40,321 nucleotides of DNA from Allomuricauda sp. (GCA_028284725.1 JANQRD010000164.1:1-40321), one strand, 5' to 3'. Positions 25,574 through 32,794 are shown, numbered from the stretch's first letter. The notes: a model not told the origin generated them from the letters alone. Translations and numbers: made by a program.

Positions 25574-25892
25574 ATGGAAAATCAGGCATATGAAAATCGA
25601 CTCGCTGTAATGACCTTAGATGCGGGAGGGACCAATTTTGTTTTTTCCACTATTCAGGGCAAAAAACAAGTCGTCGCCCCTATTCCCCTCGAACCAAGTT
25701 CAAACAATCTTGAAAATGTCTGAAAACCATTGCAGGAGGTTTTGAATTGGTTAAAAAAAGGCTCCCTAAACCCCAGCCGTTATAAGTTTTGCCTTTCCAG
25801 GGCCTGCGGATTACCGAAACGGCATTATTGGGAATTTACCTAACCTGCCAGCTTTTAAAGGTGGTGTGGCCCTAGGTCCAATGCTGGAAAAC
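25574..25892 (+). pseudogene. ROK-family sugar kinase remnant (frameshifted and truncated)
   Basis: The first 49 codons from the ATG at 25574 read TLDAGGTNFVFSTIQG, the phosphate-binding start of ROK kinases, and end at a TGA at 25721. Reading on with a 1-nt shift gives KTIAGGFELVKKRLPKP, and a second 1-nt shift near 25780 gives AVISFAFPGPADYRNGIIG followed by LPAFKGGVALGPMLE, all in the order expected for the family. Two single-base deletions therefore explain the breaks. After about 25892 the similarity ends, before the ADP/zinc-binding part, at the 3' end of the oppositely oriented methyltransferase gene. The C-terminal two-thirds are missing, which points to a deletion junction here. Confidence 0.8.
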
Positions 25893-25913
25893 CATGATGC
25901 TATCATAGTATTA

Positions 25914-26660
25914 CTACAAGAGTTTCCGTTTTTTGAATATCTTCAAGATGAAATAAATGATACCGGACCCCAATGCCAGAAAGAACCAACCGTCGTACTC
26001 AAAATGGGCAATACCATGCTCGACCTGGTCTCCTACAAACTCGAACAACCATATCAATGCAAATATGGCCGCAAATCCATTCTTTTCTTTTTTGAGGATC
26101 TTTTTCCAATTGAAAGAATATTTGGCCTTTTGGTAGTTCTTGAAGTTTGGAACAATGGCCGGTGTCCTGGCAGACCATTTCATATACGTTCCTTTAAATT
26201 TGTCGATCAAGAACATTTCTTCGGCATACATGATACGTTCATAATAAAGAATGTACGCCAGAATAAAAGCAATGTTGAACCATAGGTTTTGAGTCAGCAT
26301 TGCAATTCCGAGCCACATAAAAAAATTACCCAGGTACAAGGGATGCCTTACCAAGGAATACATTCCCGTTGTATTCAGTTCCGCCGCAATCTGTCCGGCT
26401 TTGGCGTTCCTCCCACTTGTGTTTGGAGGTGTATGCCCCACGGTTTTGACCCTAATGACAAAACCTACAAGGCATATCGCAAGGCAAAGGAGTTCCCAAT
26501 ATTCTGCAATGATGCTTTCCGCTTCGACCATTTCCTGGGATTCTTCATAAAGTGTCACGGAAAGCCCCGCTGCAACAAACAAAAGTGGAAGATAGCTTCG
26601 GTTGCGAAACAGTAAGTTTCCCTGTGACCTGAGTTCGTTTGGTAATGCCATGACCCTCAA
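25914..26660 (-). CDS. Isoprenylcysteine carboxyl methyltransferase-family (ICMT/PEMT-like) membrane methyltransferase
   Basis: A 248-residue membrane protein with about five hydrophobic helices. SLVRHPLYLGNF (102-113) is the SAM-binding RHPxYxG motif of ICMT/phospholipid N-methyltransferase-type enzymes, and the downstream AEEMFLIDKFKGTYMKW matches the conserved E-x-x-F...Y-x-x-W segment. The C-terminus adds another hydrophobic region. In bacteria the substrate of this family is mostly unknown; a lipid is likely given the two PAP2 phosphatases upstream. Its start overlaps the preceding PAP2 gene by 4 nt. M1 or M4 could be the start. Confidence 0.78.
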   Translation of the reverse strand: MRVMALPNELRSQGNLLFRNRSYLPLLFVAAGLSVTLYEESQEMVEAESIIAEYWELLCLAICLVGFVIRVKTVGHTPPNTSGRNAKAGQIAAELNTTGMYSLVRHPLYLGNFFMWLGIAMLTQNLWFNIAFILAYILYYERIMYAEEMFLIDKFKGTYMKWSARTPAIVPNFKNYQKAKYSFNWKKILKKEKNGFAAIFALIWLFEFVGDQVEHGIAHFEYDGWFFLALGSGIIYFILKIFKKRKLL

Positions 26661-27229
26661 AATTTAAATTGAAACCCGATCATGTAGCCTTCACCACCTG
26701 ATGAGAACGACAGTTCAAAATGCTCCCTGGAATAGGGCGTGGTAAAAAGATAGGTGCTCCCTATACCGACCAATGCTCCAGCCAAAACGTCCCATGCATC
26801 GTGGCGGTCGTTCAGTCCCTCGATACGACTGAATCCTACGAAAGAGGCGACCGCATAGGCGGGGATTCCATATTTCCAGCCGTACCGTCTTTGCAGAAAT
26901 GAAGCTCCCTGAAAGGCGAAGGAAGTATGCCCCGATGGAAAGGCATGCCCATCGGTCCGACCCTCTGGTCGCGGCTTGTCCATAGCATACTTCACTATCC
27001 AAGTGGCGGTGAGGTTTGCGCTTGCCGATTTTGCCAATTGCCAAAAACCTTCTTCGTCCTTTTTGATCAGTGTTGTGGCCAGTGCAACGGCGGTTGGGGC
27101 GAATTGCCCATAATCCCCTATTGTCTCAATGGCCCTTTCCGTCCTGATCTCTTGAGGTGAATCGTCCAGTTGTGCCCATCCGCTGAGACCACAGCATATG
27201 AGGGCAACTGTTGCTTTCAATTTATCCAT
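26657..27229 (-). CDS. PAP2-family phosphatase, exported, with beta-strand C-terminal tail
   Basis: A 190-residue PAP2 acid phosphatase-fold protein. The three signature motifs are present: K80-x6-R87P88, PSGH at 98-101, and SR at 134-135 followed by His143-x3-Asp147. The spacing between SR and His is 7 residues rather than the usual 5. A signal-peptide-like N-terminus ends near GWAQ. The last ~25 residues (HFELSFSSGG ... IGFQFKF) are beta-like and end in Phe. It is a paralogue of the PAP2 protein two genes upstream, sharing QRRYGWKYGIPAY and YLFTTPY. Overlaps of 8 nt with the HD gene and 4 nt with the methyltransferase gene indicate one operon. It probably dephosphorylates a lipid phosphate or pyrophosphate in the periplasm. 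Confidence 0.85.
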   Translation of the reverse strand: MDKLKATVALICCGLSGWAQLDDSPQEIRTERAIETIGDYGQFAPTAVALATTLIKKDEEGFWQLAKSASANLTATWIVKYAMDKPRPEGRTDGHAFPSGHTSFAFQGASFLQRRYGWKYGIPAYAVASFVGFSRIEGLNDRHDAWDVLAGALVGIGSTYLFTTPYSREHFELSFSSGGEGYMIGFQFKF

Positions 27230-27887
27230 TTGTCACTATTTTGAGTTTCTGTTCCAATAATCGCAGGTTTCTTGCCTTGCCACCTTCAAGTATTTGCTTG
27301 CCATAACTGGTGAAATAGCTGTGTTTATCCATAAAATCTATGTTGAGCCGGTACCAATCTTCATCTGAAAACTCCCGGTTGTTGAACTCCTTCCATTCTT
27401 TACGTAAGGCCCGATTCTTTACCAGAAAATCGGAAGTGCCCAGATGGAAGAGGTCGGCGTCGCAGAGGATACTCCCCAAGGTATTTCTTGGTTTTTGGGG
27501 CATTTTGGTCGCTTGGATAGAGTAAACCACCATGGCCGTTTTGGTCTTGCCATACCCCTGGGCCAGCAAATAATTCTCCGCGATTTCTATGCTGATCTGT
27601 TCATGCCCTTCAAGGCAATGGGCATTCCCGAGATCATGGAGCAGTGCCGCCAGCAAAACGGGCTCCAAATCTTTTGTATCAATCTTTTGATGTTGGCCTA
27701 TAGTTATCGTACCCAAGAAGACATCCAGTGTATGTTGGACATTATGGAACGGCAGTTCCCTGCATCTGCTGGCCTCCAGATATCCAAGGGCAAATTGTTG
27801 GGTCTTTTTGACCATTTCCGAAAGCCCACTTAACATGGAATCCGGGATTGTACTTGATTTTCCTGATAGTGACCTGTACTCGTCCAT
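27222..27887 (-). CDS. HD-domain phosphohydrolase
   Basis: A 221-residue cytoplasmic protein. His48/His52 in PFHNVQHTLDV, the HD pair at His84-Asp85 (LLHDLGNAH), His95 and the downstream LCDADLFHLG form the metal site of an HD/PDEase-type phosphohydrolase. Substrates in this superfamily include nucleotides and cyclic nucleotides; none can be assigned. It sits between two PAP2 paralogues (2 nt after the first, overlapping the second by 8 nt), so it is part of the same lipid- or signal-related operon. Confidence 0.82.
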   Translation of the reverse strand: MDEYRSLSGKSSTIPDSMLSGLSEMVKKTQQFALGYLEASRCRELPFHNVQHTLDVFLGTITIGQHQKIDTKDLEPVLLAALLHDLGNAHCLEGHEQISIEIAENYLLAQGYGKTKTAMVVYSIQATKMPQKPRNTLGSILCDADLFHLGTSDFLVKNRALRKEWKEFNNREFSDEDWYRLNIDFMDKHSYFTSYGKQILEGGKARNLRLLEQKLKIVTNG

Positions 27888-27889
27888 GG

Positions 27890-28432
27890 CTAAAACCTGT
27901 ATCTCAAACCGATCAACAAATCGTTGTTCGAGGTGTTAAATGTTAGTTCCAGATGCTCGCTCTGATATGGAGTCGTGAACAGGTAGGAACAACCAATGCC
28001 CAATGCAGCACCCACCAAGATGTCCAGGAGATCATGTTTGTCCGCATTGATACGACTATACCCGGTAAACCCTGCCAATAAATAAGCGGGGATTCCATAT
28101 TTCCATCCATAGCGCCTTTGGACGAAGGCGGCTCCCTGAAATGTGGTAGAGGTATGTCCAGAGGGAAAGGCATTGTTGTTCTCCATGTTCGGACGTGGCT
28201 TGTTGATGGCCAGTTTGAGACCGAACGTGATAGCCTGGTTCAGGACAAAACCCTTTGCAAATTGCTCCGTTCCCCTTCCCCTGTCCTCAAAAAGACTGGC
28301 ACCTAGTGAAACCGCTGGTAAAGCAAAAAGGATGACATCCCCGGTTCTTTCGACTGTTTTGCTCTGTGCTCTGAGAATGGCTGTTGCCGATAAAGCAAAT
28401 AAAATGGGAAGTACTGCACCAAATCTCTTCAT
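27890..28432 (-). CDS. PAP2-family phosphatase, exported, with beta-strand C-terminal tail
   Basis: A 180-residue PAP2 protein with Sec signal peptide (ending near LRAQ). The motifs are standard: K73-x6-R80P81, PSGH at 90-93, and S126R127-x5-His133-x3-Asp137. It shares the block QRRYGWKYGIPAY and the tail YLFTTPYQSEH ... LIGLRYRF with the paralogue downstream, so the pair arose by duplication. It is the first gene of the PAP2/HD/PAP2/methyltransferase operon. Four 11-bp direct repeats lie 73-116 nt upstream of its start and probably bind the adjacent OmpR-type regulator. Confidence 0.86.
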   Translation of the reverse strand: MKRFGAVLPILFALSATAILRAQSKTVERTGDVILFALPAVSLGASLFEDRGRGTEQFAKGFVLNQAITFGLKLAINKPRPNMENNNAFPSGHTSTTFQGAAFVQRRYGWKYGIPAYLLAGFTGYSRINADKHDLLDILVGAALGIGCSYLFTTPYQSEHLELTFNTSNNDLLIGLRYRF

Positions 28433-28504
28433 TCTTCGGAATAATTGATAAGAGTAATGTTACGCAGTAGGCGGTGTTTTTTGTTTCCGCAAAGTGCAAA
28501 GAGA

Positions 28505-28548
28505 TTCTAAAAACAATTTAAAGGAAACCTAAAGGAAATCTAAAGTTG
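28505..28548. promoter_or_regulatory. Four 11-bp direct repeats, likely response-regulator binding array
   Basis: TAAA occurs at 28508, 28519, 28530 and 28541, at an exact 11-bp interval. On the - strand, starting from the gene-distal end, the units read CTTTAGATTTC, CTTTAGGTTTC, CTTTAAATTGT and TTTTAGAATCT. OmpR/PhoB-type regulators bind direct repeats with this pitch. On the - strand the array is followed immediately by TCTCTTTG (28504-28497), a near match to the TAnnTTTG -7 box of the PAP2 operon, so the repeats occupy the activator position. Confidence 0.65.
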
Positions 28549-28568
28549 GGAGGGAAGGGCAAATTGTC

Positions 28569-29822
28569 TTAAAAGCGTATTTTAAAAATGTGCTGATCAT
28601 CCAGAAAAGAGTAGCCGAGGTGGAGCCCATAATGATCGCAGATCTTTTTTACGATGGATAGCCCCAGTCCCGTTCCCTTCGGGTGTCTTCCTTCCGTATA
28701 AAATCTTTCGAATATTTTTTCCGGATGGCCCATATGGGATTCACCATAATTTTTTATTGTGAGCTCATTTACCGAAAGGACAATAAAAACTGGTTTTTTC
28801 TTATGACCATATTTGATCGCATTGGTCAAAAGGTTGTTCAAAAGCACATGGGTTAAGAGCGGGTTCATGGCGATCTTTGGGCTGGATTTGGACGAGAATA
28901 TCAGTTCCTTATCGGTCAAAGATGAAAAATGTTCCACCTTTTCTTCAAGTAGGGACCTAAGGTCAATTTCCTTGGTTTCGGGAAATTGGCGATTGTCTAT
29001 TTTGGCAAGTAGAATAAGATTGGAATTGAGTTGGGACAACCGTTTGATTTCCTTTTGGATAATGGTAAGTTCTTCAAATTGGGCTTCGGTAATGCTGTTC
29101 TGGCTTATGATGTTGTCTATCTTGGCCTGTATAATGGCCAATGGGGTCTGCGTCTCGTGGGACACATCCGCGGTGAACTGTTTGAGATTTTGGTAATCTG
29201 TCCTGAGTTTCGCGGTAATCTGTTTTAATTCCCGGTTCAAATCCCTGAACTCTTCAACATTACTATCCTCAAAGGCAAGTTCCTCATGTGATTCCAATTT
29301 AAAGGACTTTAACTGGTTCAGACTGTGAAAAAAGGGCTCCCATAGACGTCTGTTTCGGTTTTTGTTGACAAAGAACAAGATAAAGAACACCACCGCAAGA
29401 ATGGAAAAAAAAGAAACTGCGATGGCTCCCAGAATATCCTCGGATTCGACCACAGGGGTACGGACCTTAATACTATAGACTTTGTTACCTATCACCGTAC
29501 TTTTTGACAGCTCCCTAAAAAGCTCGAGCTCATCTTCCCTTAGATCGTAGATCATGGTATCCCTTATGGTCTCCGGTATAATTGATTCGGTCGGCTCCAC
29601 TACAATTATAGGTGGTATCGATGGTACATCGTTGCCATTTCGGAGTTCCTCTTCCACAAAGGAAAACTTGGACCGGAGCTCATCTCCCAATTCGCTGTCC
29701 AACAAATAGTCCGTGTATAGGAAAAGGGCAAGTGCGGTCGAGGAAAACAGAATTCCCGATAGTACCAGAAAATCTCTGGAAGCTTTTTGCAACAATCGAT
29801 ATGTCCTTTTTTTTCGGGGCAC
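28569..29822 (-). CDS. Two-component sensor histidine kinase
   Basis: A 417-residue membrane histidine kinase. Transmembrane helices at about 18-36 and 131-152 enclose a ~95-residue extracytoplasmic sensor domain with no recognised family. The dimerisation helix contains DVSHETQTPL with the phosphorylated His222; the N box is LLNNLLTNAIKYG and the G2 box GTGLGLSIVKKI. The start is GTG and overlaps the TAG stop of the regulator gene by one base (TAGTG). The extra extracytoplasmic segment rich in Pro/Ile (PSIPPIIVV) lies at residues 67-75. With the adjacent response regulator it probably senses an envelope signal and controls the PAP2 operon next door. Confidence 0.93.
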   Translation of the reverse strand: MPRKKRTYRLLQKASRDFLVLSGILFSSTALALFLYTDYLLDSELGDELRSKFSFVEEELRNGNDVPSIPPIIVVEPTESIIPETIRDTMIYDLREDELELFRELSKSTVIGNKVYSIKVRTPVVESEDILGAIAVSFFSILAVVFFILFFVNKNRNRRLWEPFFHSLNQLKSFKLESHEELAFEDSNVEEFRDLNRELKQITAKLRTDYQNLKQFTADVSHETQTPLAIIQAKIDNIISQNSITEAQFEELTIIQKEIKRLSQLNSNLILLAKIDNRQFPETKEIDLRSLLEEKVEHFSSLTDKELIFSSKSSPKIAMNPLLTHVLLNNLLTNAIKYGHKKKPVFIVLSVNELTIKNYGESHMGHPEKIFERFYTEGRHPKGTGLGLSIVKKICDHYGLHLGYSFLDDQHIFKIRF

Positions 29823-30496
29823 TAGTCTACAACAAATTTGTATCCGCTTCCATAGGCCGTTTTGATGTATTTGGCACCTGCTGTGGTAAGCTTTTTCCTA
29901 AGGTTGTTGATATGGACGTAGATAAAGTCGAAATTGTCCAAAAGGTCGCTACTGTCACCCCATAGGTGCTCGGCTATGATTGCCTTGGAGAGTACCCTTC
30001 CCTTGTTGGTGATGAAGAACAACAACAATTCGTATTCCTTTTTCGTCAACTGGAGCGGGGAGTCGTTGATGTACGCGGTTCGTGATTTTGTGTCGATGCC
30101 AATTTCGTTGAACTCGATACGCTCCCCGCCTTCAAATTTCCTACGACGTAGGACGGCCTTTATCCTTGAGTTCAGTTCCGCTAAGTGGAAAGGTTTGGTC
30201 ATGTAATCGTCCGCACCGAGATCGAGCCCCATCAGTTTATCTTCCAATGAACTATTGGCAGATATTATAATCACAGCTGTCTCCTTTTTGCGGGATTTCA
30301 AACGTTTCAATACCTCGAGGCCGCTCCCGGTGACAAGATTGATGTCCAATACCACCAAATCATAGTCATAGAGTTCAATTTTGTAAAGTGCCTCATCAAA
30401 ATTGGAAGCCGGTTCACAGACATTGCCATCCCTTGAGAGATATGTTATGACGGATTTCTGCAAATCCTTTTCGTCCTCGGCAATCAAGAATTTCAT
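29822..30496 (-). CDS. OmpR/PhoB-family response regulator
   Basis: A 224-residue regulator with an N-terminal receiver domain (Asp8, phospho-acceptor Asp51 in VVLDI, Lys in MTKPF) and a C-terminal winged helix (LTKKEYELLLFFITNKGRVLSK ... VHINNLRKKL). It is the first gene of the regulator-kinase pair. Two 11-bp repeats resembling those of the PAP2 promoter lie 21-42 nt upstream of its start, suggesting autoregulation. Confidence 0.95.
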   Translation of the reverse strand: MKFLIAEDEKDLQKSVITYLSRDGNVCEPASNFDEALYKIELYDYDLVVLDINLVTGSGLEVLKRLKSRKKETAVIIISANSSLEDKLMGLDLGADDYMTKPFHLAELNSRIKAVLRRRKFEGGERIEFNEIGIDTKSRTAYINDSPLQLTKKEYELLLFFITNKGRVLSKAIIAEHLWGDSSDLLDNFDFIYVHINNLRKKLTTAGAKYIKTAYGSGYKFVVD

Positions 30497-30516
30497 ACAA
30501 TAAAAGTAACGGATGA

Positions 30517-30538
30517 TTCTAAATGAATCTTAAAGTTT
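30517..30538. promoter_or_regulatory. Two 11-bp repeats upstream of the response-regulator gene
   Basis: The units TTCTAAATGAA and TCTTAAAGTTT are contiguous 11-mers with TAAA at 30520 and at 30531, the same core and pitch as the array at 28505-28548. They lie directly upstream of the regulator gene on the divergent intergenic region, consistent with a regulator-binding site. Confidence 0.5.
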
Positions 30539-30666
30539 GTCCATTTTCAATGGTAGAGGGATACTTTTTTGACAAATAGAAGATTTATAAAACGAACCTT
30601 TTATGGCACTTATATGATTATCTCTAAATTGCATTAATTAAAAAAAGTATAATTAAAGGATTGCCA

Positions 30667-31065
30667 ATGAATCAAGAAATCGAAGCATTCAATCAAAGTC
30701 GAAGCGAAGTGGAACAGACTATATGCAATAAGTTAGCAGAATTAATCAACAAGTTTCTACCTGAAGCGGAAAACAAGATATGGCATAGGCATCCTGTTTG
30801 GTTTTTGGAAGGAAACCCGATAGTTGGTTACAGTAAATTAAAGGCAGGAATTCGCTTGATGTTTTGGAGTGGAATCAGTTTCGAAGAAGATAAACTGAAA
30901 GCTGGGACCGGTAAATTCAAGGACGCTTCAATTCTATATACCAAAGCTGATGAAATTGTGTTGGATGATATTGAACGGTGGATTGGCAAGGCCCGTAAAA
31001 TCCTATGGGACTACAAAAACATCTACAAACGAAAGGGAAAGTTAATTAGATTAGATATAGAATGA
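30667..31065 (+). CDS. DUF1801 (YdhG-like) domain protein
   Basis: A 132-residue small soluble protein from the ATG at 30667 (a TTG two codons earlier is less likely). The pattern KIWHRHPVWFLEGNPIVGYSKLKAGIRLMFWSG is typical of DUF1801, a small alpha/beta domain of unknown function related to the frataxin-like YdhG group. It is the first of a run of small + strand genes and, unlike those after it, is not preceded by the 18-bp repeat. Confidence 0.75.
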   Translation: MNQEIEAFNQSRSEVEQTICNKLAELINKFLPEAENKIWHRHPVWFLEGNPIVGYSKLKAGIRLMFWSGISFEEDKLKAGTGKFKDASILYTKADEIVLDDIERWIGKARKILWDYKNIYKRKGKLIRLDIE

Positions 31066-31075
31066 CAAGTTTATT

Positions 31076-31094
31076 AAAGTCTAAATAAACGATA
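31076..31094 (+). repeat. Cassette-boundary-like repeat, copy 1
   Basis: AAAGTCTAAATAAACGATA, ending directly at the ATG of the next gene and beginning 10 nt after the DUF1801 stop. It is the most divergent of four copies. Confidence 0.55.
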
Positions 31095-31466
31095 ATGCCA
31101 TTTCTAAAAAATGCTAAGAAAGTTGACAAGATTACTTTTGTGATTTTGGTTGCTGTACTAGTTTATGTAACAATATTTCATCTAATAAAAAATAAGAGCG
31201 TGGCCGATAATCGGACCCACACAATAGGAAAAATCACCAAACTAAAACATATAAAGAAATCTAGCTATTCGTTGAAATACAATTATTTAGTTAATGGCAA
31301 AAGATATACTGGATTATGTGGGGTACGGTATTTTGAATGCTCTAATGAAAATTACTGTATTGGTTCAGAAATAGATGTATTCTATCCGTCCAGAGAACCA
31401 AAATATTCCCAAGTTGACTTAAGGAAATTTGAGAAATATAAAACTGAGATTTACTTAATCGAATAA
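31095..31466 (+). CDS. Small membrane-anchored protein of unknown function (DUF3592-like)
   Basis: A 123-residue protein with one N-terminal transmembrane helix (about residues 13-31) and a small beta-rich extracytoplasmic domain (SLKYNYLVNGKRYTG ... GSEIDVFYPSREPKYS). The order of the strands and the F-Y-P-x-x-P segment resemble DUF3592-type proteins, but the match is by eye. It lies between repeat copies 1 and 2 like a cassette gene. Confidence 0.6.
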   Translation: MPFLKNAKKVDKITFVILVAVLVYVTIFHLIKNKSVADNRTHTIGKITKLKHIKKSSYSLKYNYLVNGKRYTGLCGVRYFECSNENYCIGSEIDVFYPSREPKYSQVDLRKFEKYKTEIYLIE

Positions 31467-31491
31467 ATCCAGAATATGAGTTACTGTACGC

Positions 31492-31511
31492 AAAGTTCAA
31501 AAAAACGATTA
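31492..31511 (+). repeat. Cassette-boundary-like repeat, copy 2
   Basis: AAAGTTCAAAAAAACGATTA, ending at the ATG at 31512. It supports that ATG as the start of the following lipoprotein gene. Confidence 0.6.
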
Positions 31512-32078
31512 ATGAAAAATAAGCTTCTCATACTATTTCTCATGGTTTTTACAATGGGATGTAACGACCATAAATTGACTCATCAAGAGGTGATCACCGA
31601 ATATTACGATGCTTTTGATTCAGGTGATTACAATAAAATCAGAGCGTTGATAAATGACACCATTACAATTAGCTCAGGGGATTATGTCACACCTTATACC
31701 CATAAAGGTTTTTATGAATTTTTTAAGTGGGATTCCATATTTAAGTCAAGATATCGGATAATGGAACTAGAGGAAAAGGACGATCAAGTTCTTGTCACTG
31801 TGGCACAAGACAATGTACGTAATGAGTTTTTGAAGAACAGTCCCTTGGTGTTTAAGGTCGGGGTTTCCTTTACTTCTGGGAAAATCTCAAAACTTGAAGA
31901 ATTGGAGTATATTGATGTTAATTGGGACATTTGGACCAAAGAAAGGGATTCTTTGGTCAATTGGATAAAAGATAATCATCCTGAACTAGATGGTTTTATA
32001 AATGATATGTCAATGAATGGCTCAAGGAATTATTTAAAGGCAATTGAAATATATATTACTGGCAAGAGTAACTTTTAG
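31512..32078 (+). CDS. Lipoprotein with NTF2/SnoaL-like domain (unknown function)
   Basis: A 188-residue protein from the ATG at 31512. The signal peptide ends in FTMGC, with Cys17 as lipid anchor; the longer open frame from 31476 would put 12 residues ahead of the signal and span the repeat, so it is rejected. EVITEYYDAFDSGDYNKIRALINDTITI is typical of the first helix and strand of NTF2/SnoaL-like domains. No function can be assigned. It lies between repeat copies 2 and 3. Confidence 0.62.
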   Translation: MKNKLLILFLMVFTMGCNDHKLTHQEVITEYYDAFDSGDYNKIRALINDTITISSGDYVTPYTHKGFYEFFKWDSIFKSRYRIMELEEKDDQVLVTVAQDNVRNEFLKNSPLVFKVGVSFTSGKISKLEELEYIDVNWDIWTKERDSLVNWIKDNHPELDGFINDMSMNGSRNYLKAIEIYITGKSNF

Positions 32079-32079
32079 C

Positions 32080-32098
32080 AAAGTTCAAATAAACGATT
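32080..32098 (+). repeat. Cassette-boundary-like repeat, copy 3
   Basis: AAAGTTCAAATAAACGATT, beginning 1 nt after the stop of the lipoprotein gene and ending 2 nt before the next ATG. The sequence before it is GC, as in copy 2. Confidence 0.6.
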
Positions 32099-32100
32099 TG

Positions 32101-32502
32101 ATGAAAACAAGTTATGTCTTTATCTTTCTGTGTGCCATATTCATTTCGGTTAATGGGTTTTCTCAGACAAATGATGAGCTAAAAAAAGAGGTATATATAA
32201 ACCTATTGATAGGGAAATGGGAAGCTTATAAAAAAACGGATTTGGATGGAGGAGATGGAAGTGATGTTACCTTAAATGGCAAACCTTATACAGTAAGATT
32301 AGAGCTCGAATTCTTAGATAAAGAGAAGTCTTACTTTAACAATGGCGAAGGTAAAATAGAGACTAGCTATAACATTGAGGGAGACACCTTGCAAATTGTC
32401 CGTTTTAAGTACTCCATCATTGAATTAACGGATTCAGAATTGGTATTAAAGGAGGAAAGGCTAATAGGTAAGCTTATTTACTTGAATAAATTAGAGGACT
32501 AG
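32101..32502 (+). CDS. Small secreted protein of unknown function
   Basis: A 133-residue protein from the ATG at 32101, just after repeat copy 3. It has a Sec signal peptide (VFIFLCAIFISVNGFSQ). The mature part is beta-rich (LLIGKWEAYKKTDLDGG ... LQIVRFKYSIIELTDSELVLKEE) and resembles small lipocalin-like or DUF-type domains of Bacteroidota that report the state of a stress or biosynthesis step. No family is assigned. Confidence 0.55.
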   Translation: MKTSYVFIFLCAIFISVNGFSQTNDELKKEVYINLLIGKWEAYKKTDLDGGDGSDVTLNGKPYTVRLELEFLDKEKSYFNNGEGKIETSYNIEGDTLQIVRFKYSIIELTDSELVLKEERLIGKLIYLNKLED

Positions 32503-32507
32503 ATATC

Positions 32508-32525
32508 AAAGTTCAAATAAACGAT
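32508..32525 (+). repeat. Cassette-boundary-like repeat, copy 4
   Basis: AAAGTTCAAATAAACGAT, identical to copy 3 over 18 bp, whose last bases are part of the ATG at 32524. It is 5 nt after the previous stop. Confidence 0.6.
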
Positions 32526-32658
32526 GGCAGAATCCAATAAGAATACCTTCCTTCGATTGGTCCTTATTGGTTGGAAAAATGGAAATCGATCACCTATCCA
32601 GTTAATTCTTCTGAGTAATCTTTCTACAACTGACCCCCTGAGTTTTGCACAGGTGTAA
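32524..32658 (+). CDS. Short ORF after repeat copy 4, possibly a truncated gene
   Basis: A 44-codon ORF, ATG to TAA, beginning at the last bases of repeat copy 4 in the same way as the other genes of the array. The peptide (MAESNKNTFLRLVLIGWKNG ...) is not recognised and is short, so it may be the start of a cassette gene whose rest was lost. After it, up to 32794, I see no gene; a hairpin TTTGGGC/GCCCAAA (32706-32730) is present without a T-run. Confidence 0.25.
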   Translation: MAESNKNTFLRLVLIGWKNGNRSPIQLILLSNLSTTDPLSFAQV

Positions 32659-32794
32659 AATGGAATTTTATTACAAAAACACCTTTCAGACAGTGATAAT
32701 GATAATTTGGGCACCCCATACATGCCCAAATAGGTTCAAATATCATTTTGAAAATTAAGAGATAAAGCGTAAACCGAGCGTTTTTTGGAAAACC

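Noticed and set aside
32044-32100. Upstream extension of the small secreted protein to 32044.
   Set aside because: It would overlap the preceding lipoprotein gene and translate repeat copy 3; the signal peptide begins at the ATG at 32101.
32630-32665. Sequence TGACCCCCTGAGTTTTGCAC looked like the end of an insertion sequence.
   Set aside because: No matching inverted copy, no transposase and no target duplication are visible in the window.
32706-32730. Hairpin TTTGGGC/GCCCAAA as a terminator of the small-gene array.
   Set aside because: The 11-nt loop is large and no T-run follows the stem on either strand.
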